Shown piece by piece: positions 48,725 through 57,700 of a stretch of 64,000 nt of DNA; position 1 is the stretch's first letter; each line of letters begins with the position of its first letter. The DNA comes from Verrucomicrobiia bacterium (GTDB lineage: Bacteria > Verrucomicrobiota > Verrucomicrobiia > JABWAM01), in contig JAQUAF010000005.1 of NCBI GenBank assembly GCA_028687435.1, forward strand, positions 1 to 64,000. Direction: 5' to 3'. The position numbers were made by a program, and so were the translations under genes. The notes below the pieces were generated by a model that saw only the letters and a list, made by a program, of their open reading frames with translations, was not told where the DNA came from and ran no database searches.

Positions 48725-51528
48725 AAATCAAACAGCCCCGGTTCCGCAACCAGTTTGCGTCCCAACTGAAATGCCAGGATGTTTTCCCGGGCCGCCGGTC
48801 CGGTTGTCTGACGGATTCCCCACAACAAATTGTCCAGCTCCAGCGGCAATAAACCGCGCTGATAAGCCACCCCCAGCATCAGAATGTTGGCAAAAACCTT
48901 GTTGCCAAGAAAACGTTCCGCATGCCAGGAGGCGTTCAGGCTGAAATAAGACTTTTCATCCGTGTAAGTCCGCAGCAACCTCTCCAAATCTTCCACCTCG
49001 AAATCATCCTTCCCCAGCAGGCTGAAAATGGTGGCGGTCTTGCCGCAGTTGATCACGGCCTTGGTATGTCCAATCCGCCCCACCCGTTGATTGCCTTCCG
49101 GATCAAGATTGCGCAAAGCCTCAAGAGGATCCAGTCCCAGCAGCAAATTCGCCATCCCATAGGGCATGAGGGTCGAAATGGTCCGTTCGGGACGGGCAAA
49201 GGCAATCTGCGAACAAACCCCTCCATTGCGAATGGCCAGCCCCTTCTTGTCGCAAAACATCACGCGATATCCTTCCCGAAAACCGGCCCGGACGATCGTG
49301 GCGGTGGAAATGCCGATTCCCATCCCCCCAACCCCGGCCACACAGGCATGCCAGGTTTCGTCAAAATCAACCCTCTCCACAGGTTCGGGAATGTGGTCCA
49401 GGTCAAGACCGGTCAGCAGGGAAGGCGGAGGCGTCTTGCGCACCACCGTGATCTCCTCAAAAGAAGGACACGCCTTGATCTTCGCGCAGGCGCCATCCGC
49501 CACGCAAAGGGAAAAATCCGTCTGAATCTTCTTCCCGTAAGGCGTGTCAGCCAGCGTCAATCCCGGACATCCCGTGGCCTTGACGCATTCCAGACACCGC
49601 TCGCACGTTTCAGGCGTGATGCTGTAAAAACGTTTTTTCCCCACAAACCCCTTCTGCCGCATCTCCGCCCGCTCGGATCGCAATAACCGCCGATGGCTCG
49701 TGATCCCGCACTCTTTGTCCGCAATGATCACCTTCACTCCGTCCTCGAGAATCGTCCGCTCCAGCAACGAACGATAACTGTCGCGGCAACCAGGATTCAC
49801 CCGCATCACCACCGCGCGGCGCGCCCCCAGCATGGCCTGGATGATGTCGTCGATGCTTTGCCGCACCTGGGGTCGTCCCAGCAAATCCACGTCATTCCCC
49901 GGCGTCACCTGGTGTCCGGTCATGGCCGTGGTCTTGTTGTCCAGAATGATATAGGTGATGTCCTGCCCGCTGCGGATGGAGTTGGAGATGGCCACCTGTC
50001 CCGAATGAAAAAAGGTGGAATCCCCCATGAAAACGACCTGTTTGTTGGTGATGAATGGATCAACCCCCGCCCCGGTTCCGCCGCCCAGCCCCATGCCGGA
50101 ATAACTGTGCATCAGTTCCTGGTTGGGCTCGTACATCAACATGATGTAACACCCCGTATCGCCATGCAGCACCAGATCCACCGCGTCCCGTCCGTGCTTG
50201 CTCTTCATGTAAGCCGAATCGCGAAACCGTTTTTTCAACTCATGAAAAACGCTGGCTGAATCGCGGTGGGGGCAACCGGGACAAAAAGTGGGCGTGCGGG
50301 GCGGTGTTTTAATCTCATACTTTCCCGTCTCCCGGGTGATCGACAGGGTCTTTTCAAAGCGGGCGGTTTTCTCCGCGCCCCCGCAACTCAGAAGGACCGG
50401 TGCCAGGCGCTCAATCAAAATGGATGGATTCACCCCCCGGGTGGAGGGGATCTCCCCGCCGCCAGGCAGTTTCTTGCCCCAAACCCGCGCCAACCTTCCT
50501 CCCGCCGGAACCCGGGCTTCATTCAAAATCGCCAGCACCTGTTCCTCAATGAAAGCCCTCCTCTCCTCCACCACCACCACCCGTTCCACCTGCGAGGCAA
50601 AACGTTCCACCGCCAGGGGATCCACCGGATAGGTCAGGCCCAGTTTCAAAATGGGATATCGCCCCTCAAGCCCCAATTCCGCCAGGGCATGCTGCAGATA
50701 GGAAAAACACTCCCCGGAACTGATGAAACCAAGAGATGCGCCTTCCCTGGCATGGAAAACCCGGTCCAATCCCAGCCGGGCATTTTCCTGCCACAGCGCC
50801 TGCCGCCGCCGGATCGTCTGATCCTCTTTCAACGCCGTCCGCGGCCACAACAACACCCGGTCTTCCACCTTGATCGAGGCGGTCTTGATTTCCTCCGGAT
50901 GCAGGACATTGGTCTCGGGCCGCCGGTTCTTGCGCAAACTGACATTGCCCCCGCCGTCCACGAGATTGGTGCACAAAAGATATCCGATGTAAAAACCCGA
51001 CGCCCGCGAAAGACGAAATGCGGCATCCACCCAATCCTTGAGTTCCTGGGGCGTGCCAGGCTCCAGCACCGGCATAAAAAGATGACGGCACAAAAAACGC
51101 GAATCAGCGGGCACTTGGGTCGAATCGCTCCAGGGATCATCCCCCAGCACCACTAACGCGCCGCCTTTCTCGTGCGCCCCGGCCAGATTGCCCAGCGCCA
51201 GCGCGTCGGCCGCCACATGCACCCCCACGCTTTTCATCACCGCCACGCCCTTCAACCCGAGCATCTGCGACCCGTTCAACATGGCCGCCGACAGGGCCTC
51301 ATTGTTGGCGATCGAAGCATGAATGCCATACTGCCGCGGAATGTCGCCAATCAACTCAATGACATCGAAAAAACCCGCCACCGGCGAGCCAGGATAACCA
51401 GTCCAAAGATGAGTCCCCCCCTCCACCTCCAAAAGCCCCTTCACCAGCAGCTCCGAGCCGGTGAAAACCTCCCATCCGTCTTCCTTCAGAAAACGGGGGT
51501 CCACTTTGTCCGCAAGGCCTTTTGACAT
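47935..51528 (-). CDS. Indolepyruvate ferredoxin oxidoreductase, fused-subunit form
   Basis: A 1197-residue protein. It has an N-terminal pyruvate:ferredoxin-oxidoreductase-like domain (TGYPGSPVAGFFDVIE), the CPGCPHR motif (415-420), the thiamine-diphosphate region GDSTFFHSG...NKTTAMTGHQ (502-538), two cysteine clusters (CERCLECVKATGCPG, 642-656; CVADGACAKIKACP, 675-688), a gamma-type domain (GVGGMGIGISTATI, about 730-900), and a DUF6537 C-terminus. It oxidatively decarboxylates aryl-pyruvates from aromatic amino acids to acyl-CoA, reducing ferredoxin. The 3' end lies in the tandem duplication; the complete gene is intact. Confidence 0.92.
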   Translation of the reverse strand: MSKGLADKVDPRFLKEDGWEVFTGSELLVKGLLEVEGGTHLWTGYPGSPVAGFFDVIELIGDIPRQYGIHASIANNEALSAAMLNGSQMLGLKGVAVMKSVGVHVAADALALGNLAGAHEKGGALVVLGDDPWSDSTQVPADSRFLCRHLFMPVLEPGTPQELKDWVDAAFRLSRASGFYIGYLLCTNLVDGGGNVSLRKNRRPETNVLHPEEIKTASIKVEDRVLLWPRTALKEDQTIRRRQALWQENARLGLDRVFHAREGASLGFISSGECFSYLQHALAELGLEGRYPILKLGLTYPVDPLAVERFASQVERVVVVEERRAFIEEQVLAILNEARVPAGGRLARVWGKKLPGGGEIPSTRGVNPSILIERLAPVLLSCGGAEKTARFEKTLSITRETGKYEIKTPPRTPTFCPGCPHRDSASVFHELKKRFRDSAYMKSKHGRDAVDLVLHGDTGCYIMLMYEPNQELMHSYSGMGLGGGTGAGVDPFITNKQVVFMGDSTFFHSGQVAISNSIRSGQDITYIILDNKTTAMTGHQVTPGNDVDLLGRPQVRQSIDDIIQAMLGARRAVVMRVNPGCRDSYRSLLERTILEDGVKVIIADKECGITSHRRLLRSERAEMRQKGFVGKKRFYSITPETCERCLECVKATGCPGLTLADTPYGKKIQTDFSLCVADGACAKIKACPSFEEITVVRKTPPPSLLTGLDLDHIPEPVERVDFDETWHACVAGVGGMGIGISTATIVRAGFREGYRVMFCDKKGLAIRNGGVCSQIAFARPERTISTLMPYGMANLLLGLDPLEALRNLDPEGNQRVGRIGHTKAVINCGKTATIFSLLGKDDFEVEDLERLLRTYTDEKSYFSLNASWHAERFLGNKVFANILMLGVAYQRGLLPLELDNLLWGIRQTTGPAARENILAFQLGRKLVAEPGLFDFSEPILRYRDWVELKAKHLARSHPGKERTAQAYRRLLEHAQKTVNLPEKDFCDLAVRVADLIWYENAAYAKKYLDLVKMVFSRDTAEQGFAATRAVIWNLARVMLIKDEIYVAHLLTSEEKLERDRRRYGVDPARGDRLRYVHINRPHFEFGPVNLQFDLHTYNWQLGLVKRCRFLRRWAGWHPQERDFRDWYMGLLPHFRYGRSGEYGTWLSILRCPEEVRGYAEVRRPKQEEARRQAELALAGLPLPASVSLGASSLVRGK

Positions 51529-51536
51529 GATGGGAT

Positions 51537-51564
51537 ATTATGCCATTTCGCCCCCCCTTGGCAA
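51537..51564 (-). promoter_or_regulatory. Candidate promoter of the indolepyruvate oxidoreductase gene
   Basis: On the minus strand TTGCCA (51564-51559), a 16-bp spacer and CATAAT (51542-51537) match sigma-70 boxes at five of six positions each. The -10 box lies only 8 bases before the ATG at 51528 and no Shine-Dalgarno sequence is present, so the transcript would be nearly leaderless. Confidence 0.45.
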
Positions 51565-51660
51565 ACGCTTCGTTTTTGTCCTTTCAGAAGGTGCATCTCC
51601 GAGTTGTCATCAATGTTTAACCCGCATGTTTCATCAAAAGATGAACTATGCGTCCCACGG

Positions 51661-51740
51661 ACTTCGACTCCAGTCCCGACAAGCGGGACTTCCGCTCGGG
51701 GTTAATCCTGAGCAAGGTGTCTTCGACACCGAGTCGAAGT
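51661..51740. repeat. 80-bp cloverleaf-like nested palindrome
   Basis: Outer arms acttcgactc (51661-51670) and gagtcgaagt (51731-51740) pair over 10 bp. Three hairpins fill the interior: agtcccg/cgggact (51672-51690), gctcggg/cctgagc (51694-51713, one G-T pair) and ggtgtc-ttc-gacacc (51716-51730). Nearly every base is paired. It is not a tRNA: loop sizes are wrong and no TTCRANN loop exists. Confidence 0.85.
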
Positions 51741-52279
51741 TAAATGCCCCCGTTAACCCCGGAGTCGACCAAGAAGCCGACCCTCCATGATTCCTTCACC
51801 TTCATGATGGAGGGCTGACCACGTGAAACGTGGTGAACCTTCCGGCCTGCCCGCCGTAGTATTCGACAAGGGCGGGGCAGCCAATCAACCCCTTCTCCCG
51901 CCAAAAAACAAAAGTCAAGAACTTGATTTTTACAACTCATTTTGGCGCACATCATGTAAAAAATCGGCATCTTTTTCCTACAAAAAATCGCCGAACCCCT
52001 ACAGGTGGGACAGGACAACCGCCCGACGAAACGTGCTCAATCCGCCTTCGCACCGCAAACTGCGGCGAGACAATTGGGGCGTTGCGCCGCTTCAAGACCC
52101 CTTGGCAAACGAAGCGTTTGCCATTTTCCCGCATTGGACAATCGGGATGCCCCCCCGGATTTTGCATCAAAATCCGAAAAAATCGAATACCGAAACCCGC
52201 AATTCCACACGACTCCCACCTTGCTTCCCGCGCTTCGCAATGACAACAGGGGTGACGCCGCCCCGATCAATCGCCCGGA

Positions 52280-53464
52280 TCATCCCCCGATGGCGCGTCC
52301 CATGAGCCAGGGGATTTCTTCCAAGGGATACACAAAGGGAATCCACGCAAGACTCACATAGGCAAACGTCAAGACCCGCCACAACCAGACCTTTGCGGTC
52401 GATGGCGGGAGGGACGGTTGACGGCGGCCGATCAGGATATGAAATGCGATTCCCAAACCGTGGAGCAGACCAAAAACCAGAAAATTCCAAGTGTTGCCAT
52501 GCCACAACCCCGCCAGAGCAAAAGTGACGATCACAGCCGCCATCGGCGCCAGTCTTCGACCATGTTCCGGATGGCGGCGGACCAAGAACAAGTTCAGCGG
52601 ATAAAACAAATAAGTCCTCAGCCATGCGGTCAACGTCATGTGCCAGCGGCTCCAAAAATCCTGCAGATTGACCGCCATCCAGGGACGGTCGAAATTCTCG
52701 GGCAACCGGATCCCAAAAAGCGCCGCGCAACCAATGGCAATGTCAGTGTAGCCGCTGAAATCCATGTAAATATAGACGGAATAAAGCAGACAAGCGGCCG
52801 CCAGCATCAGAAGCGAATGTTCACCCGAAGGCTCCATATGCCCCAGGACATAAGGCGTGAGGGGCGCGGCGATCAAAACCTTCTTGGCAATGCCAAAAAC
52901 CAGCCGCTGCATGGCGGAGACAAAATCCCCGGCGGACATGGGCCGCGGACATAGCAAATCCCGCTCGAACTCCCCGATTTTCTGGATTGGCCCTGCCACG
53001 CTCACCGGGGCGAAAAACACATAATTCAAAAAAACAAGGGGATCAGGACGCTTGATCAATCCCTCATGGCAATCCACCACAACATGGATCAGGCGGAAAG
53101 TCAGAAACGACAGGCTGATGGTGCACCAGATCTGAATCATGGCCATCCGGCTAATCTCCCCGCAAAAAGGCAAAACATATTTTCCCGCCACCAATCCCGC
53201 CAGCAACAAAACCACAAGCCCGGCGCACCACTGGATTGAATGAGGTTTTTCAGGCCCCACCCTTTTCAACCCCTGCCAAAATAAAAACATGCCGGCCAAA
53301 TAACAAGCCAGGCCCCGGCAGCGTCCAAAGAACCATCCCAAAAAAACCAGATTAAAGATCAGGAAAAGAACCAGCCGTACCGGCCCCGCTTTCATTCTTC
53401 CCAAAATCAAAGCGGCGCCGGCAAAAACAAAAAACACCAGTGGATCAAGCAGGGTGTTCAACAT
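52280..53464 (-). CDS. MBOAT-family membrane O-acyltransferase (AlgI/DltB-like)
   Basis: ATG 53464 has GAGGA about eight bases upstream. The 394-residue multi-pass protein shows MBOAT landmarks: FLNYVFFAPVSVAGPIQ, YIYMDFSGYTDIAIGCAALFGIRLPENFDRPW, DFWSRWHMTLTAWLRTYLFYPL, and the catalytic His in FALAGLWHGNTWNFLVFGLLHG. Such proteins move acyl groups across the membrane for transfer onto extracellular glycans. It is last in the polysaccharide operon, after the 39-residue ORF and SGNH gene, an AlgI/AlgJ or DltB/DltD-type arrangement. Confidence 0.92.
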   Translation of the reverse strand: MLNTLLDPLVFFVFAGAALILGRMKAGPVRLVLFLIFNLVFLGWFFGRCRGLACYLAGMFLFWQGLKRVGPEKPHSIQWCAGLVVLLLAGLVAGKYVLPFCGEISRMAMIQIWCTISLSFLTFRLIHVVVDCHEGLIKRPDPLVFLNYVFFAPVSVAGPIQKIGEFERDLLCPRPMSAGDFVSAMQRLVFGIAKKVLIAAPLTPYVLGHMEPSGEHSLLMLAAACLLYSVYIYMDFSGYTDIAIGCAALFGIRLPENFDRPWMAVNLQDFWSRWHMTLTAWLRTYLFYPLNLFLVRRHPEHGRRLAPMAAVIVTFALAGLWHGNTWNFLVFGLLHGLGIAFHILIGRRQPSLPPSTAKVWLWRVLTFAYVSLAWIPFVYPLEEIPWLMGRAIGG

Positions 53465-53482
53465 GGCCAATTCCTCAATATC

Positions 53483-53602
53483 TCAAAACACCGCGTAAAC
53501 AAATTCCCTCCCCATTCCAAGAATCTGCACGGCCGACCACACCACGACGCAAAGCCAGTAAACCGCCGCCACAATACACAATCTAAGCAGCAGGCAAATC
53601 AT
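53483..53602 (-). CDS. 39-residue membrane microprotein between SGNH and MBOAT genes (DltX-like candidate)
   Basis: An ATG at 53602 overlaps the SGNH stop codon as ATGA, with a G-run a few bases upstream. The frame runs 39 codons to TGA at 53483, 18 bp before the MBOAT start. The product begins MICLLLRLCIVAAVYW: one membrane helix, then a short tail ending GREFVYAVF. Position, size and a C-terminal aromatic tail with tyrosine recall DltX, the microprotein of the D-alanylation system, whose C-terminal tyrosine region receives the acyl group from the MBOAT protein. Homology is not provable by eye. Confidence 0.6.
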   Translation of the reverse strand: MICLLLRLCIVAAVYWLCVVVWSAVQILGMGREFVYAVF

Positions 53603-54723
53603 TGAAGCCCCCCCATCTCATCCAGCGCATTTTTGAAAGCCGCCGCCAGCTTTTCGTTTCCCTCAGCCGTGAAATGGCTTCCGTCATAGATATCCGTTCC
53701 CATTTGCATTGGAATACGGCGCAAATCAACCACTTTGACCCCCATTTTTTTCATGTCTCCAATCCGTCTGTCATAAAAATCATCCCTTCCCCCTTCCTGG
53801 CAAGGGGGGACCAACACCAACCATTTCACCCCGGATGCCTCTGCCGTCTTTTTCATGATCGCCAACGCATCGGGAAACAACTTTAACATTTCCTGCTCGC
53901 TCACCAAGGAACCATCCTCGAGTTTTTCACTCCGCACCATCGCGGTCTTTTTCCGCAGCCTATTTTCCAGGAATGAATGCGGCGTCGGCACCACCTGGAA
54001 TTCCGGCAATCCCATCCATTCGTATCCATGCCGCATGCTCCAAGCCATCCTGGCAATTCCATGATCAAAAAAGGAGGGATTCAGACGAACGCGCACCCAT
54101 CCGGAGGGCTGGCGACGGAGGTATTCCCTGAAAGACGCCTCCACATCCTTTTTGCCCGGATAATGAATATCATCCAACAATTCTTCCAAATGACGATTCA
54201 TGCTTCGCAGGCTCCACGGCCATCGGAAATCGCCATCATCGCCCAAAAAACCCGATGTAAAACCAAGCACCACCAGTTGCGGTTTTGTTTTAAGGGAAAC
54301 GAGGTGCAAAAACATGATGGAGCGCAATCGGATCCCATTTACCGCCAGATTGACAACCCTAACATTCCCATCGCTCCGTCTCATTTGTTTTTCAAGAAGA
54401 GCTGAAAAACTTCGCCGTCCCCAAGGATCCACCCGTCCGCGCGTGCTCCAACGATAATCCAAGCCCCATCCGGCAATGGCCGACGCACCCAGAACCACAA
54501 TCCGCTTTTCGCCCTTTTCCTCGGGTTGCCAGACGCGATGAAAGCGCAACCAGGCGTATCCCAAGTAAATGGGAGACACCCCGACATTCTTCTTTGAATC
54601 AATCTCAAGAGTCTGGCAGTCCAGCCAGAAATAAACCGAAATCCCCGCCAACATCAGCGTGATCCATATCCCCACCGCAATCCTCCACCTCAAATCCGCA
54701 GACAAAACAGATCTCATAATCAT
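53599..54723 (-). CDS. SGNH-hydrolase-like membrane-anchored acyltransferase partner
   Basis: The start at 54723 has GAGG four bases upstream and overlaps the radical SAM stop (ATGA). The 374-residue protein has one N-terminal membrane helix (about residues 15-33) and an SGNH fold: block I VVLGASAIAGWG with the Ser nucleophile, block II NLAVNG, and a C-terminal YDGSHFTAEGNEKLA with the Asp-x-x-His pair. AlgJ/AlgX/DltD-type proteins pass an acyl group onto glycans or deacylate them outside the membrane. It should act with the MBOAT protein. Confidence 0.85.
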   Translation of the reverse strand: MIMRSVLSADLRWRIAVGIWITLMLAGISVYFWLDCQTLEIDSKKNVGVSPIYLGYAWLRFHRVWQPEEKGEKRIVVLGASAIAGWGLDYRWSTRGRVDPWGRRSFSALLEKQMRRSDGNVRVVNLAVNGIRLRSIMFLHLVSLKTKPQLVVLGFTSGFLGDDGDFRWPWSLRSMNRHLEELLDDIHYPGKKDVEASFREYLRRQPSGWVRVRLNPSFFDHGIARMAWSMRHGYEWMGLPEFQVVPTPHSFLENRLRKKTAMVRSEKLEDGSLVSEQEMLKLFPDALAIMKKTAEASGVKWLVLVPPCQEGGRDDFYDRRIGDMKKMGVKVVDLRRIPMQMGTDIYDGSHFTAEGNEKLAAAFKNALDEMGGLQ

Positions 54724-55733
54724 TGAACCTCGTATTTCAATGAGGTCCCAAAACCCTGTACATCCCAATTTTTATCCCGTCCGTCAACCGCCATGAGCAA
54801 AAGATGCCTTCGCCATCGACGACGACGGCAGTAATCCCCATATCCCTCCTTGCGCCAGTCAAAATCCGGAAGCCAGACTCGCTCGGGCGAAACATATCGA
54901 TACACCGATTCCATCCCCGCATCGCTTTCATCTTTTTTCCGGTACCCGGGATCATTCAAATTGGCCAGCAATCGCACTCCATGCCGATGGCATTCGGCAG
55001 TCAATTCTCCGATGATTTTTCTGTACAGAATAAAATTCTGATCGGTCAATAGTTGCCGGTATTCTCCTCCGAAAGGCATCACGGGCCGCACCTGCAAGGT
55101 TTCCACATCAAAGCGCCCAAACACACAAAAAAAATCCCTCAATTCCTCCAAATTATCGGCATTTACCGTATAATTCAGACGCAAGGACGGCAGACGAACA
55201 CCGCGTTTCTTTTTTTCCTCCTTCAACTCCTGCAACAAGGCCAGCAAATGTTCATACGATGCCCCCGGCATCCAGTGTTCATAAACCTGTTTGCTCACGC
55301 CATGGATCGACAGCGTTAATTCATTTACCCCCATTTCAACCAATGCCGCCGCTTGCTGTTGGAACAACCGTTGCCCATTGCTGACCACTCCCAACAGCGG
55401 CACCCTGTGACGGCGCCCCTCCTCGACAAAACCGAGCCAGTCGCGATGCAGCGTCGGTTCGGCCGCGCATCCCACCACCAATTGCAACGCACGGGGCAAA
55501 AGCATTCCGGCTATCCGCTGGAATTCCGGCAACAATAACCGGCCTCGATGTTCCCGTCGATAAATCCTGTCGCTAAAATGACACATCCGGCACCTCAGAT
55601 TGCAGGCCATGACCGGATCACAACGAACAAACAAGTGCCGCACCCCAAAAACATCGGCTCCCAATGCGGCGGCATAACGCAGCCGCGATGAACGAATGCC
55701 CTGTCCAATGGATAAAAGCCGGTAAAAATTCAT
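54720..55733 (-). CDS. Radical SAM protein
   Basis: The start at 55733 overlaps the asparagine synthase stop (ATGA). The 337-residue product has the radical SAM cluster motif CNLRCRMCHF (CxxxCxxC) near residue 45 and a TIM-barrel-like continuation (LGVVSNGQRLF, ELTLSIHGVSKQVYEHWMPG). No SPASM-type cysteine-rich tail is visible. Such enzymes in glycan clusters modify sugars or peptides, but the substrate cannot be read from sequence. Confidence 0.88.
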   Translation of the reverse strand: MNFYRLLSIGQGIRSSRLRYAAALGADVFGVRHLFVRCDPVMACNLRCRMCHFSDRIYRREHRGRLLLPEFQRIAGMLLPRALQLVVGCAAEPTLHRDWLGFVEEGRRHRVPLLGVVSNGQRLFQQQAAALVEMGVNELTLSIHGVSKQVYEHWMPGASYEHLLALLQELKEEKKKRGVRLPSLRLNYTVNADNLEELRDFFCVFGRFDVETLQVRPVMPFGGEYRQLLTDQNFILYRKIIGELTAECHRHGVRLLANLNDPGYRKKDESDAGMESVYRYVSPERVWLPDFDWRKEGYGDYCRRRRWRRHLLLMAVDGRDKNWDVQGFGTSLKYEVQ

Positions 55734-57700
55734 TTTCCGGCGTCCCTCCGCCAATCCTCAAGCCACGCCTGCAACATCAGGATATCCCAAAGACAGGAAT
55801 GCCAGCTGCAATATCCCTCCAAATGTTCCCGCCAGACGCGCCGGATCAGCGCGGCATGCAGCAAACCTTCCGTCTCCAATTGCTGTCCGGACAATAACGC
55901 CTCCGCCCATGCCCGCAAGGGGCCCCTCAACCATTCCCCCAATGGAATTGCAAAGCCCATTTTGGGCCGGTCCACCAATTCGCGAGGAACATAACGATCC
56001 AAAACGCCGCGCAAAATCCATTTGCCCGTCCCGCCACGCACCTTCATGGGCATGGGAAGACTCCAGGCAAATTCCGCCACTCGTTGTTCAAGAAATGGCG
56101 CGCGCACTTCCAGACTCACTCCCATGCTGGCGCGATCCACCTTCACCAGAAGATCATCCGGCAGATAGGTCATGGCATCCACCGCCATCATCAATTCCCG
56201 AAAATCTCCATTCCACTCGTTCACGCCTTTCTCATCAAAAACAGTCCCCGGCTCCTCCCGGGTTCCTGTCAGCAAAAGCGGATGCTTCCAATGCGACACC
56301 AAAAACCGCATGAGTCCTCCTTTTCCCCTGCTGTCCAAGACGCCCGCCCCTCCTTCCAGCTTGCGAAAGACTCCCGCCAGATGTTTGCGAAAAAATGGCG
56401 AAATGAATCCTTCCCGGGCCGCAGACATCCGGATCATCCGGGCCATTCCATGCATCCCCCCGGCGATTCCCCGGCGCAATGGCAACGGGACATGCCGGCT
56501 CAAATTCCACAACATCCGCCCCAACTGATAACGATCATAACCGCAAAAAAGCTCGTCTCCGCCATCTCCCGACAAACTCACCGTGACCCGTTGCCGGGCC
56601 AGCCGGCTCACCAAAAAAGTCGGAATCTGGGAGGAATCCGCAAAAGGCTCGTCGTAAAGGGTTGGCAACCGGGGAATCACTCGCATGGCTTCCTCTGCGG
56701 TCACCACCAATTCATGATGTTCCGTCCCAAGATATCCGGCAACTTTTCGGGCATGCATCGCCTCGTCAAACGCCATTTCTTGAAAGCCGATCGTAAACGT
56801 TTGCACAGGCCTGGCGCTCTGCGTTTGCATGAGGGCGGCAACCGTCGAGGAATCAATGCCGCCGGAAAGAAAAACCCCCACCGGCACATCCGCAACCATC
56901 CGCAAACGGATTGATTCCCTCAATAATCCGGCCAAATGTTCGATTGCTTCCTCATCCGCCCCCGCAAACGGCTTGCGTCGATTGGTTTCACACTCCCGTG
57001 TGGCGCACCAATACCTCTGAAACAATGGACCCGGTTGCCCTTGGCGCCACCTCAAAAAACTCCCGGGCGGCAATTTGCCGATTCCATGAAAAATACTCTT
57101 CGGGCACGGGACATATCCAAAACGAAGATACTGGGTCACGGCATCACGATCCACCTTGCCCTCAAAAACCGGATGATGCCGAAACGCCTTGAGTTCCGAC
57201 GCAAACAAAAAAACGCCTTTAAACTCCCCATAATAAAGCGGCTTCTCGCCAAACCGGTCCCGGGCAAGGAAAAGAGTTTTTTCCCGCCGATCCCACAAGG
57301 CAAACGCAAACATCCCGTTCAACCGCTTCAGCGTTTCCTCACATCCCCACCGCGCCAGAGCCTCCAGCAAAACTTCCGTATCCGATTGACCGCGCCACGG
57401 AATCGCGCCGTCATCCCGGCTCAACTCTTTCTTCAATTCGGCAAAATTATAAATCTCGCCGTTGTAGTTCAGCACATAACGGCCGCACGCGGAAACCATG
57501 GGCTGTCGTCCTGCCGGGGAAAGATCCAGCACGGCCAGCCGGCGATGTCCCAAAAAAACTTCAGCCCCGGCATCCAACCAGCAACCCGCATCATCCGGCC
57601 CCCTGTGAACCAGACGGGCCGTCATCGCCTCACCCACGGCCCGCATTGTTTCCGCAGTCGGACACCCTTTCGCACCGACAAATCCCACAATCCCGCACAT
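55730..57700 (-). CDS. asnB: Asparagine synthase-like glutamine amidotransferase
   Basis: A 656-residue protein beginning MCGIVGFVG, with the class II glutaminase nucleophile Cys2. The glutaminase domain includes RRLAVLDLSPAGRQPM and NGEIYNF. The synthase domain has the PP-loop VGVFLSGGIDSSTVAAL and the SGDGGDELFCGYDRY and LEVRAPFLEQRVAEFA regions. Within polysaccharide clusters, AsnB/WbpS-like enzymes amidate uronic acids, which fits the UDP-HexNAcA dehydrogenase nearby; a free asparagine role cannot be excluded. Start and stop overlap both neighbours. Confidence 0.92.
   Translation of the reverse strand: MCGIVGFVGAKGCPTAETMRAVGEAMTARLVHRGPDDAGCWLDAGAEVFLGHRRLAVLDLSPAGRQPMVSACGRYVLNYNGEIYNFAELKKELSRDDGAIPWRGQSDTEVLLEALARWGCEETLKRLNGMFAFALWDRREKTLFLARDRFGEKPLYYGEFKGVFLFASELKAFRHHPVFEGKVDRDAVTQYLRFGYVPCPKSIFHGIGKLPPGSFLRWRQGQPGPLFQRYWCATRECETNRRKPFAGADEEAIEHLAGLLRESIRLRMVADVPVGVFLSGGIDSSTVAALMQTQSARPVQTFTIGFQEMAFDEAMHARKVAGYLGTEHHELVVTAEEAMRVIPRLPTLYDEPFADSSQIPTFLVSRLARQRVTVSLSGDGGDELFCGYDRYQLGRMLWNLSRHVPLPLRRGIAGGMHGMARMIRMSAAREGFISPFFRKHLAGVFRKLEGGAGVLDSRGKGGLMRFLVSHWKHPLLLTGTREEPGTVFDEKGVNEWNGDFRELMMAVDAMTYLPDDLLVKVDRASMGVSLEVRAPFLEQRVAEFAWSLPMPMKVRGGTGKWILRGVLDRYVPRELVDRPKMGFAIPLGEWLRGPLRAWAEALLSGQQLETEGLLHAALIRRVWREHLEGYCSWHSCLWDILMLQAWLEDWRRDAGK

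Larger units (their letters stand above)
51529..52279. repeat. 750-bp palindrome-rich intergenic region
   Basis: No convincing gene is seen. It holds many short hairpins: ccctccat/atggaggg (51781-51814), ccacgt-gaa-acgtgg (51819-51833), ctgcccgcc/ggcggggcag (51846-51880, one bulge), ccgca-aac-tgcgg (near 52052), and ggcaaacg-aag-cgtttgcc (52104-52122), with a decayed copy of the last near 51560. Several share a 3-nt loop. The region separates the oxidoreductase from the polysaccharide operon. Confidence 0.8.

Noticed and set aside
46990-48852. 620-codon open frame on the plus strand
   Set aside because: It is antisense to the oxidoreductase gene; its length comes from the in-frame 873-bp duplication reading the same shadow frame twice.
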